In this document: in pieces, positions 1 through 8,970 of the stretch
How positions within the stretch are numbered: the first letter of the stretch is position 1
How the letters are laid out: the number at the start of each line of letters is the position of its first letter
Source: an uncultured Prevotella sp.
GTDB taxonomy: Bacteria; Bacteroidota; Bacteroidia; Bacteroidales; Bacteroidaceae
Direction of reading: 5' to 3'
Assembly (NCBI GenBank): GCA_934202525.1
Contig: CAKPYB010000015.1
Coordinates: forward strand, 1-64,000
DNA length: 64,000 nucleotides
Position numbers and translations under genes: made by a program
The notes under the pieces: generated by a model
Database searches by the model: none
What the model saw: only the letters and a program-made list of their open reading frames with translations
Told to the model about the DNA's origin: nothing

Positions 1-188
1 TGGCCACAACGCTGCAAGTGGCGCAACATCATGATACCACAAAGGTGACCGATGTGCAGAGAGTCTGCAGTAGGGTCAGTTCCGAGATAGGCAGACACCA
101 TGTGGGTGTTGAGATATTCCTCAGTACCTGGCATTATCTGCGCCAACATACCACGCCATTTCAATTCTTCAACAAAATTTTTTGCCAT
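1..188 (-). CDS. tyrS: Tyrosyl-tRNA synthetase, N-terminal part (cut by window edge)
   Basis: Partial gene of which only about the first 62 codons lie in the window. The reverse-strand translation starts [15 protein letters not shown] and reaches the class I synthetase signature LHIGHL after a GTDPTADS stretch, the usual layout at the start of bacterial TyrRS. It charges tRNA-Tyr in the cytoplasm. It lies about 63 bp downstream of yidD on the same strand and is probably the last gene of the metK-hemD-rnpA-yidD group. The intervening sequence is AT-rich with no clear terminator. Confidence 0.93.
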   Translation of the reverse strand, partial: MAKNFVEELKWRGMLAQIMPGTEEYLNTHMVSAYLGTDPTADSLHIGHLCGIMMLRHLQRCG

Positions 189-251
189 AGAATATGATTT
201 TTTATTATATTATATAATATGTATAAGGGGCCCAACAATACAGTCGGAAAC

Positions 252-506
252 TTACGGTACGGGATCATAACCCGAACCACCCCAAGGATTGCATCTTAAG
301 ATGCGCCAAACAGCCAAAGCCAGTCCCTTAAAGGGACCATGCTTCAGGATGGCTTGTCTCGCATACTCTGAGCAAGTGGGCTGAAAGCGACAGGAAGGTG
401 GCGTATAAGGAGTAATACACTTCTGATAAAACAATATCGGCAGTATAAGAATCCATACCAACACCTTTCTCATGCCATGTGCTATCATAAAGAGAATCTT
501 CATCAT
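252..506 (-). CDS. yidD: Membrane protein insertion efficiency factor YidD
   Basis: An 84-residue protein with the full YidD signature. A hydrophobic/amphipathic N-terminus ([14 protein letters not shown]) is followed by the [11 protein letters not shown] motif at about residues 39-49 and a C-terminal [13 protein letters not shown]. YidD is a small inner-membrane-associated protein thought to assist YidC-dependent insertion. The start codon overlaps the end of rnpA by 4 bp, implying translational coupling. The rnpA-yidD order is conserved in bacteria, although rpmH is absent here. Confidence 0.95.
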   Translation of the reverse strand: MMKILFMIAHGMRKVLVWILILPILFYQKCITPYTPPSCRFQPTCSEYARQAILKHGPFKGLALAVWRILRCNPWGGSGYDPVP

Positions 507-946
507 AAACTGCTCTCTTTCATGACTGTTTCAGATTGCATCTCCTTGATGTTATCAACCAATCTATCCAAAAGTTTAGTCATTTTGGTTGAAACCAGCT
601 TTGAAGGCTGCAATTGTTCTGTTTGCCAAACAAAAGCCACAAGCAACTGTTTTCCAACATAATTCTGCATACAAGTCTCCAGCTCTTGTTTTTGATAACG
701 AAAAGCTTCGCGTATCTGTCGCTTTACCCTATTGCGTTTTACAGCGCGCTTAAAATAACGCTTTGATACACTGACGAGAACTTGAACAGAAGGGGCTTGC
801 TCATCTTTCTTGTCAACAAGAAGAAACACCATTCTCATAGGCCATGCCGTCATTGCTTTAGCACCACCTCCAAAGAGCTGCTCTATAAGTGTCAGTTTAC
901 ATAGATGCTCTTTCTTTCCGAATGTTTTATTTCTGTCTGGTGACAT
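503..946 (-). CDS. rnpA: Ribonuclease P protein component
   Basis: A 147-residue basic protein. The family RNP signature is visible as [17 protein letters not shown] in the middle of the chain, preceded by the FGGG segment and a conserved beta strand ending VSKRYF. It binds the catalytic RNase P RNA and helps mature tRNA 5' ends. It is slightly longer than the E. coli protein because of a C-terminal helix extension, which is common in Bacteroidota. It sits about 20 bp downstream of hemD and overlaps yidD. Confidence 0.95.
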   Translation of the reverse strand: MSPDRNKTFGKKEHLCKLTLIEQLFGGGAKAMTAWPMRMVFLLVDKKDEQAPSVQVLVSVSKRYFKRAVKRNRVKRQIREAFRYQKQELETCMQNYVGKQLLVAFVWQTEQLQPSKLVSTKMTKLLDRLVDNIKEMQSETVMKESSL

Positions 947-967
947 ATCTATTTTATTAAATATTTC

Positions 968-1717
968 CTATTTATTGTGACGTTTCAGATAATCAGCCAA
1001 GGCACCAGTCATAGATGGAAAAGCTTTATTAGGAGCCTCCAAATCAAGACGCAAGCCTTCATCTGTTACAGTCTTGGCTGTAGCAGGTCCAAAAGCGCCA
1101 ACAGCAATATTTCCCTGTTCAAAGTTAGGGAAGTTCTTTTTCAAAGCCTTCACACCTGTTGGGCTAAAGAAAAGCATCATATCATAGTCGAAGTTCTTGA
1201 TTTCCTCTTCTGAGAAATCATTGCTTACTGTACGATACATTACACATTCTGTATGATTGAGTTTTTTCTCATCAAGCAAGTTGGCAATATCATCATTATG
1301 AACACTGCTTAATGGTACCAGATATTTCTCGGTTTTATGGCGAGCCATCTGTCCCATCAACCCATCAATTTTACCTGTATCACCAAAGAACACCTTACGC
1401 TTGCGATACTGAACATACTTTTGGATGTAGAGAGCGATAGTTTCTATCACACAGAAATATTTCATATCTTCAGGAATTGTGATACGCATCTCCTTAGCTA
1501 ATTTAAAGTAGTTGTCTACTGCATGACGAGATGTAAATACGACAGCAGTATAGTCAAGCAAATTTATTTTCTGCTGACGGAATTCTTTAGAAGAGAGCCC
1601 CTCTACCTTAAAGAATGGACGGAACACGCATTCTACTCCATATTGAGCCTGGATATCGAAGTAAGGAGACTTCTCACTTGCAGGTTTTGGCTGAGAAACT
1701 AAAATTTTCTTTATCAT
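968..1717 (-). CDS. hemD: Uroporphyrinogen-III synthase
   Basis: A 249-residue protein of the HemD family, which cyclises hydroxymethylbilane to uroporphyrinogen III in tetrapyrrole synthesis. Family landmarks are the N-terminal KILVSQPKPA strand, VVFTSRHAV in domain 1, MMLFFSPTGVKAL in domain 2 and AFGPATAKTV near the C-terminus. Sequence similarity in this family is low, so the call rests on these landmarks and on context. DUF4271 - hemD - rnpA - yidD is a recurrent Bacteroidota order, and the gene lies only 6 bp after the DUF4271 stop. Confidence 0.85.
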   Translation of the reverse strand: MIKKILVSQPKPASEKSPYFDIQAQYGVECVFRPFFKVEGLSSKEFRQQKINLLDYTAVVFTSRHAVDNYFKLAKEMRITIPEDMKYFCVIETIALYIQKYVQYRKRKVFFGDTGKIDGLMGQMARHKTEKYLVPLSSVHNDDIANLLDEKKLNHTECVMYRTVSNDFSEEEIKNFDYDMMLFFSPTGVKALKKNFPNFEQGNIAVGAFGPATAKTVTDEGLRLDLEAPNKAFPSMTGALADYLKRHNK

Positions 1718-1723
1718 TTTGTC

Positions 1724-2749
1724 TTAAAAGTTTATTTTCAAATAATGACTGATTAACACAAGTCCACCCCAAAGAGCGAACAAGGGTATCACTTCAAGGG
1801 CACAAAAGTACAAAAATATTTGCAGAAACACGCCATTTCTTCTAAAAAAGATAATGTAAGCCTTCAAAAAAGCCAACAATTTAACTAATCCAAGGATAGT
1901 CAACGTGTATATCACTGCAATTTGCAATGGGAAATCGAAATACGACAAAAGCATCACCATTGGGAACAAGGCCACTCCTTGACATGATATAAGGAACAAG
2001 TATGCCTTGAGCCATTGTACATTTTTTTTCTTTTCAAAGAATACCCAACCAGAAATCACATAGAGGAACGCCTTCAACAAGAAATAGCCCCCCATACAAC
2101 CAGCATATATACTGATTACCTGATATTGGTCTACGATAAACGTATCGCTGATAGATGCTTTCGAATAAATGAAATACCCGATTGCCAGCAAAAGACAGGT
2201 CTGCAACACGAAGAAGAACTGGTATCTTACTTCAGAACTGGTCTCCGTCACCTCTGTTGTACCGATGCGTGGAGTACGGAAGAAGGTTTTTGCCTGGCGT
2301 ATAACAAAATGCTTAGATTTAGAGAATGCTATACAAGCCAAGAGAAAACAGACCAACAGCAATGAAGTAATAAAGCTATCACCAGCTACCGTATAGGGAA
2401 CAGGATCACCTGCCACCCCTAAGCGTCCACCCTTTAATTCCGGATGAAACAGAGAATCTTTTGAAAAGAATGACTCACGATAATATTGTGGCAAACTTAC
2501 ATCCCTAAAACTCTTACCTGCCTTATGTCCTGGCAAGTGTAATGTATCCGGCATCTTGCTCCAATGAATCTCACTGGGCTTGATATGTGCCCTAATCATG
2601 GAGTCCTGCTGAGCTGGCGTTGCATTCTTAGGCAGCCAGCTCAACACCTCTTTGGGTGTGAGCTGGCTGCTATGTTGCCTGAGCACTTGCTGTTGCGATT
2701 CAGCCTCAAGTGCGGCATCTGTCTGTATCGAATCTGCCTGTTGCACCAT
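1724..2749 (-). CDS. DUF4271 multi-pass membrane protein
   Basis: A 341-residue protein with a soluble, Gln/Ser-rich N-terminal third (about residues 1-120) followed by about seven hydrophobic segments, including SFITSLLLVCFLLACIAF and VFLQIFLYFCALEVIPLF. This matches DUF4271, an inner-membrane family of unknown function found next to hemD in Bacteroidota. It begins 3 bp after the metK stop and ends 6 bp before hemD, so it is almost certainly co-transcribed. No catalytic motif was recognised. Confidence 0.82.
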   Translation of the reverse strand: MVQQADSIQTDAALEAESQQQVLRQHSSQLTPKEVLSWLPKNATPAQQDSMIRAHIKPSEIHWSKMPDTLHLPGHKAGKSFRDVSLPQYYRESFFSKDSLFHPELKGGRLGVAGDPVPYTVAGDSFITSLLLVCFLLACIAFSKSKHFVIRQAKTFFRTPRIGTTEVTETSSEVRYQFFFVLQTCLLLAIGYFIYSKASISDTFIVDQYQVISIYAGCMGGYFLLKAFLYVISGWVFFEKKKNVQWLKAYLFLISCQGVALFPMVMLLSYFDFPLQIAVIYTLTILGLVKLLAFLKAYIIFFRRNGVFLQIFLYFCALEVIPLFALWGGLVLISHYLKINF

Positions 2750-2752
2750 TCC

Positions 2753-4027
2753 TTAAAGTCCGAAAACTTTCTTGATTTCGTCTACCTTATCTAATTTTTC
2801 CCATGTAAAGAGTTCTACCTTCACAGTTTTAGCCTCATGATATCGGCTGGTGAAGGTTTTCTCTACTATCTCATTCTTACGTCCCATGTGTCCATATGCC
2901 GCAGTTTCCTGGAACATTGGCTGGCGCAACTTCAACTGGCGCTCGATTGCTTTAGGACGAAGATCAAACATTTCTGCAATTTTCTTTGCAATCTCGCCGT
3001 CAGTCATATTCACATGGCTTCTGCCGTAAGTATTTACATAGATACTAACCGGTTCTGCCACGCCGATAGCATAACTTACCTGAACCAACATTTCATCTGC
3101 AACGCCGGCAGCAACCATATTCTTTGCAATATAACGGGCAGCATAAGCAGCCGAACGGTCAACCTTACTGCTATCCTTTCCTGAGAAGGCACCACCACCA
3201 TGAGCACCCTTACCTCCATAAGTATCTACAATGATCTTACGACCGGTAAGACCTGTATCTCCATGAGGGCCACCAATCACGAACTTACCTGTAGGGTTTA
3301 CGAAGTACTTGATGTCAGCATTGAAGAGAGCCAACACCTTATCACTCAGGTGAGTCTTTACTCTTGGAATCAGGATATTGATTACATCCTCACGAATCTT
3401 TGCCAGCATAGCATCATCATCGTCCTCACCATTTGCCTTCTTGATAAAATCATCATGCTGGGTAGAAACTACGATGGTATCGATGCGCTGTGGGATATTA
3501 TCGTCTGAGTATTCGATAGTTACCTGGCTCTTAGAGTCCGGACGGAGATAAGTCATCACCTTGCCCTCCTTGCGGATATCTGCAAGTACACGCATGATGA
3601 GCTGAGCCAAGTCGAGTGATACCGGCATATAATTTTCGGTTTCCGTTGTAGCATAACCGAACATCATACCCTGGTCGCCTGCACCCTGATTCTCATCCTC
3701 CTCACGACTTACACCGCGGTTAATATCATCGCTCTGTTCATGGATAGCAGTAAGCACACCACAAGAGTCGCCGTCAAACTGATATTCGCTCTTGGTATAA
3801 CCGATTTTCTTGATAGTCTTGCGGGCAATGGTCTGCAAATCAACATAAACGTTAGAGCGAACCTCACCCATGATTACTACCTGACCAGTAGTACAAAAGG
3901 TTTCGATGGCGCAATGAGCGTGGTCATCGTAAGCCAAAAACTGGTCAAGCAATGCATCTGAAATCTGATCAGCCACTTTATCTGGATGTCCTTCAGAAAC
4001 TGATTCTGATGAAAACAAATATGCCAT
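2753..4027 (-). CDS. metK: S-adenosylmethionine synthase
   Basis: A 424-residue protein that makes SAM from methionine and ATP. All hallmark segments are present: [19 protein letters not shown] at residues 11-29 (catalytic His14), the central [20 protein letters not shown] block and the [16 protein letters not shown] phosphate-binding loop. Length is slightly above the E. coli enzyme, as usual in Bacteroidota. It is the first gene of the minus-strand run toward tyrS; a -7 promoter element is seen at 4079-4086. Confidence 0.97.
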   Translation of the reverse strand: MAYLFSSESVSEGHPDKVADQISDALLDQFLAYDDHAHCAIETFCTTGQVVIMGEVRSNVYVDLQTIARKTIKKIGYTKSEYQFDGDSCGVLTAIHEQSDDINRGVSREEDENQGAGDQGMMFGYATTETENYMPVSLDLAQLIMRVLADIRKEGKVMTYLRPDSKSQVTIEYSDDNIPQRIDTIVVSTQHDDFIKKANGEDDDDAMLAKIREDVINILIPRVKTHLSDKVLALFNADIKYFVNPTGKFVIGGPHGDTGLTGRKIIVDTYGGKGAHGGGAFSGKDSSKVDRSAAYAARYIAKNMVAAGVADEMLVQVSYAIGVAEPVSIYVNTYGRSHVNMTDGEIAKKIAEMFDLRPKAIERQLKLRQPMFQETAAYGHMGRKNEIVEKTFTSRYHEAKTVKVELFTWEKLDKVDEIKKVFGL

Positions 4028-4078
4028 ATTTTCTTACTTTATTTCTATTAATTATTGATATTCATTATTTTGCGGCTG

Positions 4079-4086
4079 CAAAGTTA
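4079..4086 (-). promoter_or_regulatory. Probable metK -7 element
   Basis: On the minus strand this reads TAACTTTG, a perfect match to the Bacteroidota -7 consensus TAnnTTTG, about 52 bp upstream of the metK start. No clear TTG -33 box occurs 19-21 nt further upstream, so the promoter call rests on the -7 box and its position. Confidence 0.45.
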
Positions 4087-4144
4087 CTCATATTTTTTCA
4101 GATTTTGTCATATTCCTATATAAAAAACGTCAATTCCTTGTGCT

Positions 4145-5101
4145 TTATCTGTTATTCGGGCATCTTTTGTCTGTTTTATCAGAATCAAGCACTTGGTTTT
4201 CTTCACTATATTTGATATTTCGAGGATGATGTTCCAAGATAGCTCTGCGCAAATCTGAAGTTTCAAGATGAGTATAAATCTCTGTGGTTCCAATATCTTC
4301 ATGCCCCAGCAAGGCCTGAATTACCCTCAGATCGGCTCCACCTTTCAACAAGGCTGTAGCAAAACTATGGCGTAAAGTATGAGGAGAAATGGTTTTCTTG
4401 ATTCCTGCATCATAAGCCGCATTTTTTATCATGATAAGTATCATATTGCGTGTGAGATGAGCACCTCTACGATTCAAGAAGACATAGTCTTCCTCACCTG
4501 GTTTGATTGTCATCAGATTCCGGTCTATATACCAAAGATTGATTTCTTTCAGAGCCTTACCAGAAATAGGAACGATGCGTTCCTTGTTACCTTTACCTAT
4601 GACCCTAATAAACTTTTCTTCTTCAAACACATCGCTTTTCTTTAGATTCACAAGTTCCGAAACGCGAAGGCCACAGGAGAACAGGGTTTCTATAATCGCC
4701 TTATTACGCTGTCCCTCCCATTTTTCCAAATCGATAGCCGCTTCAAGCATGTCAACCTCTTCTACAGATAAATACTCCGGCAAATGCTTTCCTATTTGGG
4801 GAGAAACCAGTAATTCGGTCGGATCGTCTTTTATATAATCATCGAGCACCAGATACCGGTAGAAAGAACGGATTCCGCTCAAAATCCGAGCTTGTGAACG
4901 AGCAGAAACACCACGATCATGCAAACTTGCAGAAAAATTCTCCAAGTCTTCCAATTTCATTTCCGTCAGCACCAAATTGTTTTTATCAGCATACTCTAAG
5001 AGAAAATTCAAGTCATGGTAATAGGCATCCAACGTATTTTTGGAGAAATTACGCCCCAACTTGAGGTATCTCATATAGTTCTTTATAATTTCATTCCTCA
5101 T
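4145..5101 (-). CDS. xerD: Site-specific tyrosine recombinase XerD-type
   Basis: A 318-residue integrase-fold protein with an N-terminal SAM-like core-binding domain (about residues 1-85) and a C-terminal catalytic domain. Catalytic residues visible are Arg146 (CGLRVSEL), Lys170 (GKGNKER), His241 and Arg244 (SPHTLRHSFA), His267 (LLGHEDI) and the nucleophile Tyr276 (TEIYTH). The family resolves chromosome dimers at dif. The size and closeness to XerD, without a nearby integron or phage, favour the housekeeping role. It diverges from aroQ. Confidence 0.9.
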   Translation of the reverse strand: MRNEIIKNYMRYLKLGRNFSKNTLDAYYHDLNFLLEYADKNNLVLTEMKLEDLENFSASLHDRGVSARSQARILSGIRSFYRYLVLDDYIKDDPTELLVSPQIGKHLPEYLSVEEVDMLEAAIDLEKWEGQRNKAIIETLFSCGLRVSELVNLKKSDVFEEEKFIRVIGKGNKERIVPISGKALKEINLWYIDRNLMTIKPGEEDYVFLNRRGAHLTRNMILIMIKNAAYDAGIKKTISPHTLRHSFATALLKGGADLRVIQALLGHEDIGTTEIYTHLETSDLRRAILEHHPRNIKYSEENQVLDSDKTDKRCPNNR

Positions 5102-5105
5102 TTTT

Positions 5106-5136
5106 TTGTCAGTTTCCTTAATTTATTGTATCTTTG
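5106..5136 (+). promoter_or_regulatory. Bacteroidota-type promoter of aroQ
   Basis: TTG at 5106-5108 and TATCTTTG at 5129-5136 are separated by 20 nt, matching the -33/-7 consensus of the Bacteroidota housekeeping sigma factor. The predicted leader to the aroQ ATG at 5227 is about 85-90 nt. A minus-strand -7 match (TATCTTTG read on the reverse strand at 5181-5188) lies in this leader and could serve xerD. Confidence 0.7.
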
Positions 5137-5226
5137 CATCGTCTTTGCATAAGACAGGAGAGTACAAAAGATCTCTGCCGCAAAGATACGAAAAAAATAT
5201 GGATTACGATTAAAAATCAAGTAAAT

Positions 5227-5661
5227 ATGAAGATACAAATTATTAATGGTCCAAACTTGAACCTTCTTGGTGTAAGAGAACCGGGTATTTATGGTAGCAA
5301 TTCTTTCGAGAGTTATCTACCTAAGCTGAAAGCGAAATTCCCTGATATTGAGATAGAGTACTTTCAGAGCAACATTGAAGGCGAGTTAATCAACAAGCTG
5401 CAGGAAGTAGGTTTTTCCTATGATGGTGTAGTACTCAATGCTGGCGCCTATACTCATACCAGCATCGCCTTGCAGGATTGTATTCGCAGTTTGAAATGCC
5501 CTTGCGTTGAAGTACACATCTCTAATGTGCATAAACGTGAAGAGTTCCGCCATCATTCATATATTTCCTGTGCTTGCCTGGGCGTAATCTGCGGTTTCGG
5601 TCTGGCTTCTTACGAACTTGCCATTTCAGGAATCTTAGCTCAGAAAGAAACAGAAGAGTAA
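5227..5661 (+). CDS. aroQ: 3-dehydroquinate dehydratase, type II
   Basis: A 144-residue protein from the internal ATG. Upstream in-frame residues (from 5134) lie within the predicted promoter and leader and do not resemble the family. Type II dehydroquinase landmarks are present: INGPNLNLLGVREPGIYG at the N-terminus, NAGAYTHTSIAL in the middle and VEVHISNVHKREEFRHHS, which carries the active-site His region. It catalyses the third step of the shikimate pathway in the cytoplasm. The O-methyltransferase follows 29 bp later on the same strand. Confidence 0.95.
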   Translation: MKIQIINGPNLNLLGVREPGIYGSNSFESYLPKLKAKFPDIEIEYFQSNIEGELINKLQEVGFSYDGVVLNAGAYTHTSIALQDCIRSLKCPCVEVHISNVHKREEFRHHSYISCACLGVICGFGLASYELAISGILAQKETEE

Positions 5662-5690
5662 GATTTCCGTTACTCTAAATCCATCAGATT

Positions 5691-6329
5691 ATGACAGAGA
5701 CTGAACTCATAGACAAATATATCTGCCAGCATATAGAGCCTGAAGGCGATTATCTGTATCGTCTTTACCGCGCCACCAATATACATACTATCCATGGACG
5801 TATGGCTAGCGGCCATATTCAGGGCAGACTTCTCAAGATGCTTGTAGAGATGATTCGCCCGAAGAATATTCTGGAAGTAGGCACATTTAGTGGCTATAGT
5901 GCTATCTGCCTTGCCCAGGGATTGCAGGAAGGTGGAAAACTCTACACTTTCGAAATCAATGATGAGATGGAAGATTTTACCCGTCCCTGGATAGAAGGTT
6001 CGAATGTTGCCGATAAGATTGACTTCCGCATCGGTGATGCCAACATAGAAGCGCCCCAACTAGGCGTAAAATTCGATATGGCTTTTGTTGATGGCGATAA
6101 GCGTACCTATATAGAAACATATGAAATGGTTATGAGCATCCTGAACCCTGGAGGCTACATCCTTGCAGACAATACTCTTTGGGATGGTCACGTCATCGAT
6201 CCTGCCTACGACCGAGACCACCAGACTCAAGGCATTCGGGCTTTCAATGATTTAATAGCAAAAGATCCTAGGGTAGAGGTTGTTATCTTACCACTACGCG
6301 ATGGTCTTACACTCATCAGGAAAAAATAA
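5691..6329 (+). CDS. SAM-dependent O-methyltransferase (class I)
   Basis: A 212-residue protein with the Rossmann SAM-binding motif ILEVGTFSGYSAICLAQGL at about residues 59-77, an acidic YTFEIND motif II and MAFVDGDKRTYIETYE with the metal-ligand Asp of the catechol O-methyltransferase-like group. The metabolite substrate cannot be told from sequence. It lies 29 bp after aroQ and probably shares its transcript. The long palindrome at 6331-6434 begins 1 bp after its stop codon. Confidence 0.88.
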   Translation: MTETELIDKYICQHIEPEGDYLYRLYRATNIHTIHGRMASGHIQGRLLKMLVEMIRPKNILEVGTFSGYSAICLAQGLQEGGKLYTFEINDEMEDFTRPWIEGSNVADKIDFRIGDANIEAPQLGVKFDMAFVDGDKRTYIETYEMVMSILNPGGYILADNTLWDGHVIDPAYDRDHQTQGIRAFNDLIAKDPRVEVVILPLRDGLTLIRKK

Positions 6330-6330
6330 A

Positions 6331-6434
6331 TCAAGGAGTTAAGAAGTTAAAGGAGTTAAGACAATAGTCTTTTGGCATATATTTTAAGCCAATAAGACAT
6401 ACGTCTTAACTCCTTTAACTTCTTAACTCCTTGA
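6331..6434. repeat. Long perfect inverted repeat between convergent genes
   Basis: Arms 6331-6362 and 6403-6434 are 32 bp and perfectly complementary, built from AAGGAGTTAAGAAGTTAAAGG-like runs. The 40-nt loop contains a further imperfect stem (GTCTTTTGGC against GCCAATAAGAC). It fills almost the whole space between the O-methyltransferase and the convergent LolE-like gene, so it could act as a bidirectional terminator, but the stem is much longer than usual and its composition is repetitive. Confidence 0.9.
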
Positions 6435-6451
6435 TAAAAGAAAGTTCTGTA

Positions 6452-7681
6452 CTAACTCAAAAGTCTTTTACTCAGCGCTCTTACAGGATACCATACAGCA
6501 AGCCAACCTACAGCAATTACAGTAACGAAGATAATGGCTACATCTGAGTAATGAACACTTACCGGATAAGCATCAACGATAAAGGATCCTTCAGAATCTC
6601 CCAGACGTACAAATCCATATTGCTGCTGCAAAAAGCAGAGAAGTAAGCCCAATCCGATACCGATGACAGCACCTATCACGGCTATCATTCTTCCTTCAAA
6701 AAGAAATACTCTGGTTATCTGCTTATCATTAGCTCCAAGATTACGAAGAGTCACTACATCATTTTTCTTATCAATAATAAGCATGGAAAGCGACCCGATG
6801 ATATTGAAACATGCAACAACTAAGATAAAAGTCAAGAAAATATAAGCAATCATCTTCTCTATCGACATAATTTTAAAGGTATCTTCCTGTTGTTCAAATC
6901 TGTCAAGCACTTTATATTTATTACCAGCGATCTGCTGCATCTCAGTCTTTACAGCATCCAGATTGCTGCCCGGTTTCAAGCGTATCTCCAAATCAGAGAG
7001 CATACCTTGCTGTCCAAAGAGATTACGGGCAAATGAGATAGAAGTGATGATGTAGTTTTTATCATACTTAGCCTGTTTAACGGCAAAAAGTACGCCAGGA
7101 GAGTTGAGCGAGTCAACAACAAAGCCATCACCTGGGTTAGTCATATCCAGCTGTCCTTCCTTTTTAGGAGCATAGATTTTCAGAAAACCATCCCATTGTG
7201 CTCCTATGCCTAAATTCTGGGCAAGACGGATACCTACTGTTCCATATTCCAGATTGGCAGCATGCAAGGAGAAGGAGCCATCACCATATAAAATATCTGT
7301 AATATGAGAAAGTTCTGCAAAATTATCATCTACACCCTTGATTTTCACCATAGCCTGATGATCATTATAGATTGCAAGAGCTTGATCTTCTACGGTTTCT
7401 GTTGCAACATCTACCTGCGGCAAAAGACGAATCTTAGTAAGAATAGGATCATCTGCAGGTGCAGTCTTTCCCTCAACAGGCACAACCTTGAGTTGTGGGT
7501 CAAAACTCGTAAAGAGTGAAGCTACCAGGTCATGGAAGCCGTTAAAAACACTCAGAACGATGACCAGAGCCATCGTAGCTACCGCCACTCCTATTACAGA
7601 AATAGAACTGATGACGTTGATGACGTGCGTACTCTTCTTTGAGAAAAGATACCTGCGAGCTATAAAGAATGGGAAATTCAT
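6452..7681 (-). CDS. Lipoprotein-releasing / FtsX-like ABC transporter permease
   Basis: A 409-residue MacB/LolE-type permease. It has one N-terminal TM helix (VAVATMALVIVLSVFNGF, about residues 32-49), a large periplasmic domain (about 50-275) and three C-terminal TM helices, ending in the family motif WYPVRALSKRLL. The IGVAVATMAL and GxxLGxxL-type segments match LolC/LolE. It probably moves lipoproteins or other substrates out of the inner membrane with a separately encoded ATPase that is not in this window. It lies downstream of rbfA on the same strand. Confidence 0.85.
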   Translation of the reverse strand: MNFPFFIARRYLFSKKSTHVINVISSISVIGVAVATMALVIVLSVFNGFHDLVASLFTSFDPQLKVVPVEGKTAPADDPILTKIRLLPQVDVATETVEDQALAIYNDHQAMVKIKGVDDNFAELSHITDILYGDGSFSLHAANLEYGTVGIRLAQNLGIGAQWDGFLKIYAPKKEGQLDMTNPGDGFVVDSLNSPGVLFAVKQAKYDKNYIITSISFARNLFGQQGMLSDLEIRLKPGSNLDAVKTEMQQIAGNKYKVLDRFEQQEDTFKIMSIEKMIAYIFLTFILVVACFNIIGSLSMLIIDKKNDVVTLRNLGANDKQITRVFLFEGRMIAVIGAVIGIGLGLLLCFLQQQYGFVRLGDSEGSFIVDAYPVSVHYSDVAIIFVTVIAVGWLAVWYPVRALSKRLLS

Positions 7682-7767
7682 AATTCTATCTTACCTTATT
7701 TATATAACAGTATAGGGAGTCAAGAATTGCCGTCTTAACTCCCTTGTCTTTTTACTTCCTTACTCTT

Positions 7768-8103
7768 TTACTTTTTCAAGAGTTCATCAATGTGCTCCAA
7801 ATAATCGAGACTATCATCAAGGAAGAAACGAAGTTCTGGAATGATACGCAACTGGTTTCTTACTTTTTTACCCAAGTCGAAACGGATCGTCTTCTCATTT
7901 GCATTGATATTCTTCAAAATTTCCTCTCCCTTTTCAGAAGGGAACACACTCAAATAAGCAGTACAGATACTGAGATCTGGACTTACTCTAACCTTAGTAA
8001 CACTTACCATCACACCATGCATCATGCGAGTTTGTGACTGGAAGATAAGACTCAACTCCTTCTGGAGAAGTCTTGATATACGGTTTTGTCTTGTTTCTTG
8101 CAT
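7768..8103 (-). CDS. rbfA: 30S ribosome-binding factor A
   Basis: A 111-residue KH-like protein with the expected RbfA features: an N-terminal RQNRISRLLQKELSLIF helix, a central VTKVRVSPDLSICTAYLSVF and a C-terminal LRFFLDDSLDYLEHIDELL helix. RbfA assists maturation of the 16S rRNA 5' end and cold adaptation. It is the usual partner upstream of the LolE-like permease in Bacteroidota. An 86-bp pyrimidine-rich gap separates the two genes. Confidence 0.93.
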   Translation of the reverse strand: MQETRQNRISRLLQKELSLIFQSQTRMMHGVMVSVTKVRVSPDLSICTAYLSVFPSEKGEEILKNINANEKTIRFDLGKKVRNQLRIIPELRFFLDDSLDYLEHIDELLKK

Positions 8104-8133
8104 AACTATTAACTATTAATTATTAACTATAAA

Positions 8134-8970
8134 CTATTCAAGATCTACATGTGTAACCTCCACCTGTTCATGAAGGAAAATCTGTGCAGATTCCTTGAAT
8201 TTATCCTCACTCTCTGTTGTGAGATATCGGCAAGAGCCTGTTTTGGTTATCATCTGTTCCATCTGCGGATGGCGCTTCAGATAATCTTTCAGACTGTTTG
8301 CTACATATTGTCCTTGCGGAACCACTCTTACGCCATCAGGAAGATTCTTCACGATGCTGCTCATAAGAAGCGGATAATGCGTGCAACCCAAAATAATGGT
8401 ATCAATATCAGCGTCCTTCAGCATCAGCTGGTCGATGCGTTTCTTTACGAAATAATCAGCTCCCGGACTATCTGCTTCATTGGCTTCCACGATGGCAGCC
8501 CAAAGCGGACAAGCCACGCCACTCACCTGAATCTCTGGCCAAAGTTTCGAAATTTCCATATTATAACTTTGGCTTTTAATAGTACCTTCTGTAGCCAGAA
8601 GTCCCACGTGATTACTCTTGGTAATAGTACCAATTACTTCGGCAGTAGGGCGGATAATACCCAGAACTCTTCTGCTGGGATCCAACTCAGGAATATCGCG
8701 CTGCTGCAAAGAACGTAGTGCTTTAGCCGAAGCCGTATTACATCCCAGGATAACGAGATGACACCCCATAGAGAAAAGTTTAAGCACAGCCTGGCGTGTG
8801 AACTTATAAACCACCTCAAACGAACGCGAGCCATAAGGAGCACGAGCGTTATCACCCAAGTACATATAATCATACTGAGGCATCATCTGGCGCAACCCAT
8901 GCAGGATGGTCAGTCCGCCATAACCTGAATCAAAGACACCGATTGGTCCGGGATTAGAAGGCAACATCAT
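8134..8970 (-). CDS. murI: Glutamate racemase
   Basis: A 278-residue Asp/Glu racemase supplying D-glutamate for peptidoglycan. Signature segments are GVFDSGYGGLTIL at residues 11-23, LGDNARAPYGSR, VILGCNTASAKAL (first catalytic Cys, about residue 77) and IILGCTHYPLL (second catalytic Cys, about residue 196). The start overlaps the stop of the upstream Skp-like gene by 4 bp, so translation is probably coupled. This ties wall precursor synthesis to the outer-membrane assembly cluster. Confidence 0.96.
   Translation of the reverse strand: MMLPSNPGPIGVFDSGYGGLTILHGLRQMMPQYDYMYLGDNARAPYGSRSFEVVYKFTRQAVLKLFSMGCHLVILGCNTASAKALRSLQQRDIPELDPSRRVLGIIRPTAEVIGTITKSNHVGLLATEGTIKSQSYNMEISKLWPEIQVSGVACPLWAAIVEANEADSPGADYFVKKRIDQLMLKDADIDTIILGCTHYPLLMSSIVKNLPDGVRVVPQGQYVANSLKDYLKRHPQMEQMITKTGSCRYLTTESEDKFKESAQIFLHEQVEVTHVDLE

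Noticed and set aside
5134..5226. Longer N-terminus for aroQ
   Set aside because: The first codons overlap the -7 box, the residues are unlike the family, and the ATG at 5227 gives the canonical start MKIQIINGPNLN.
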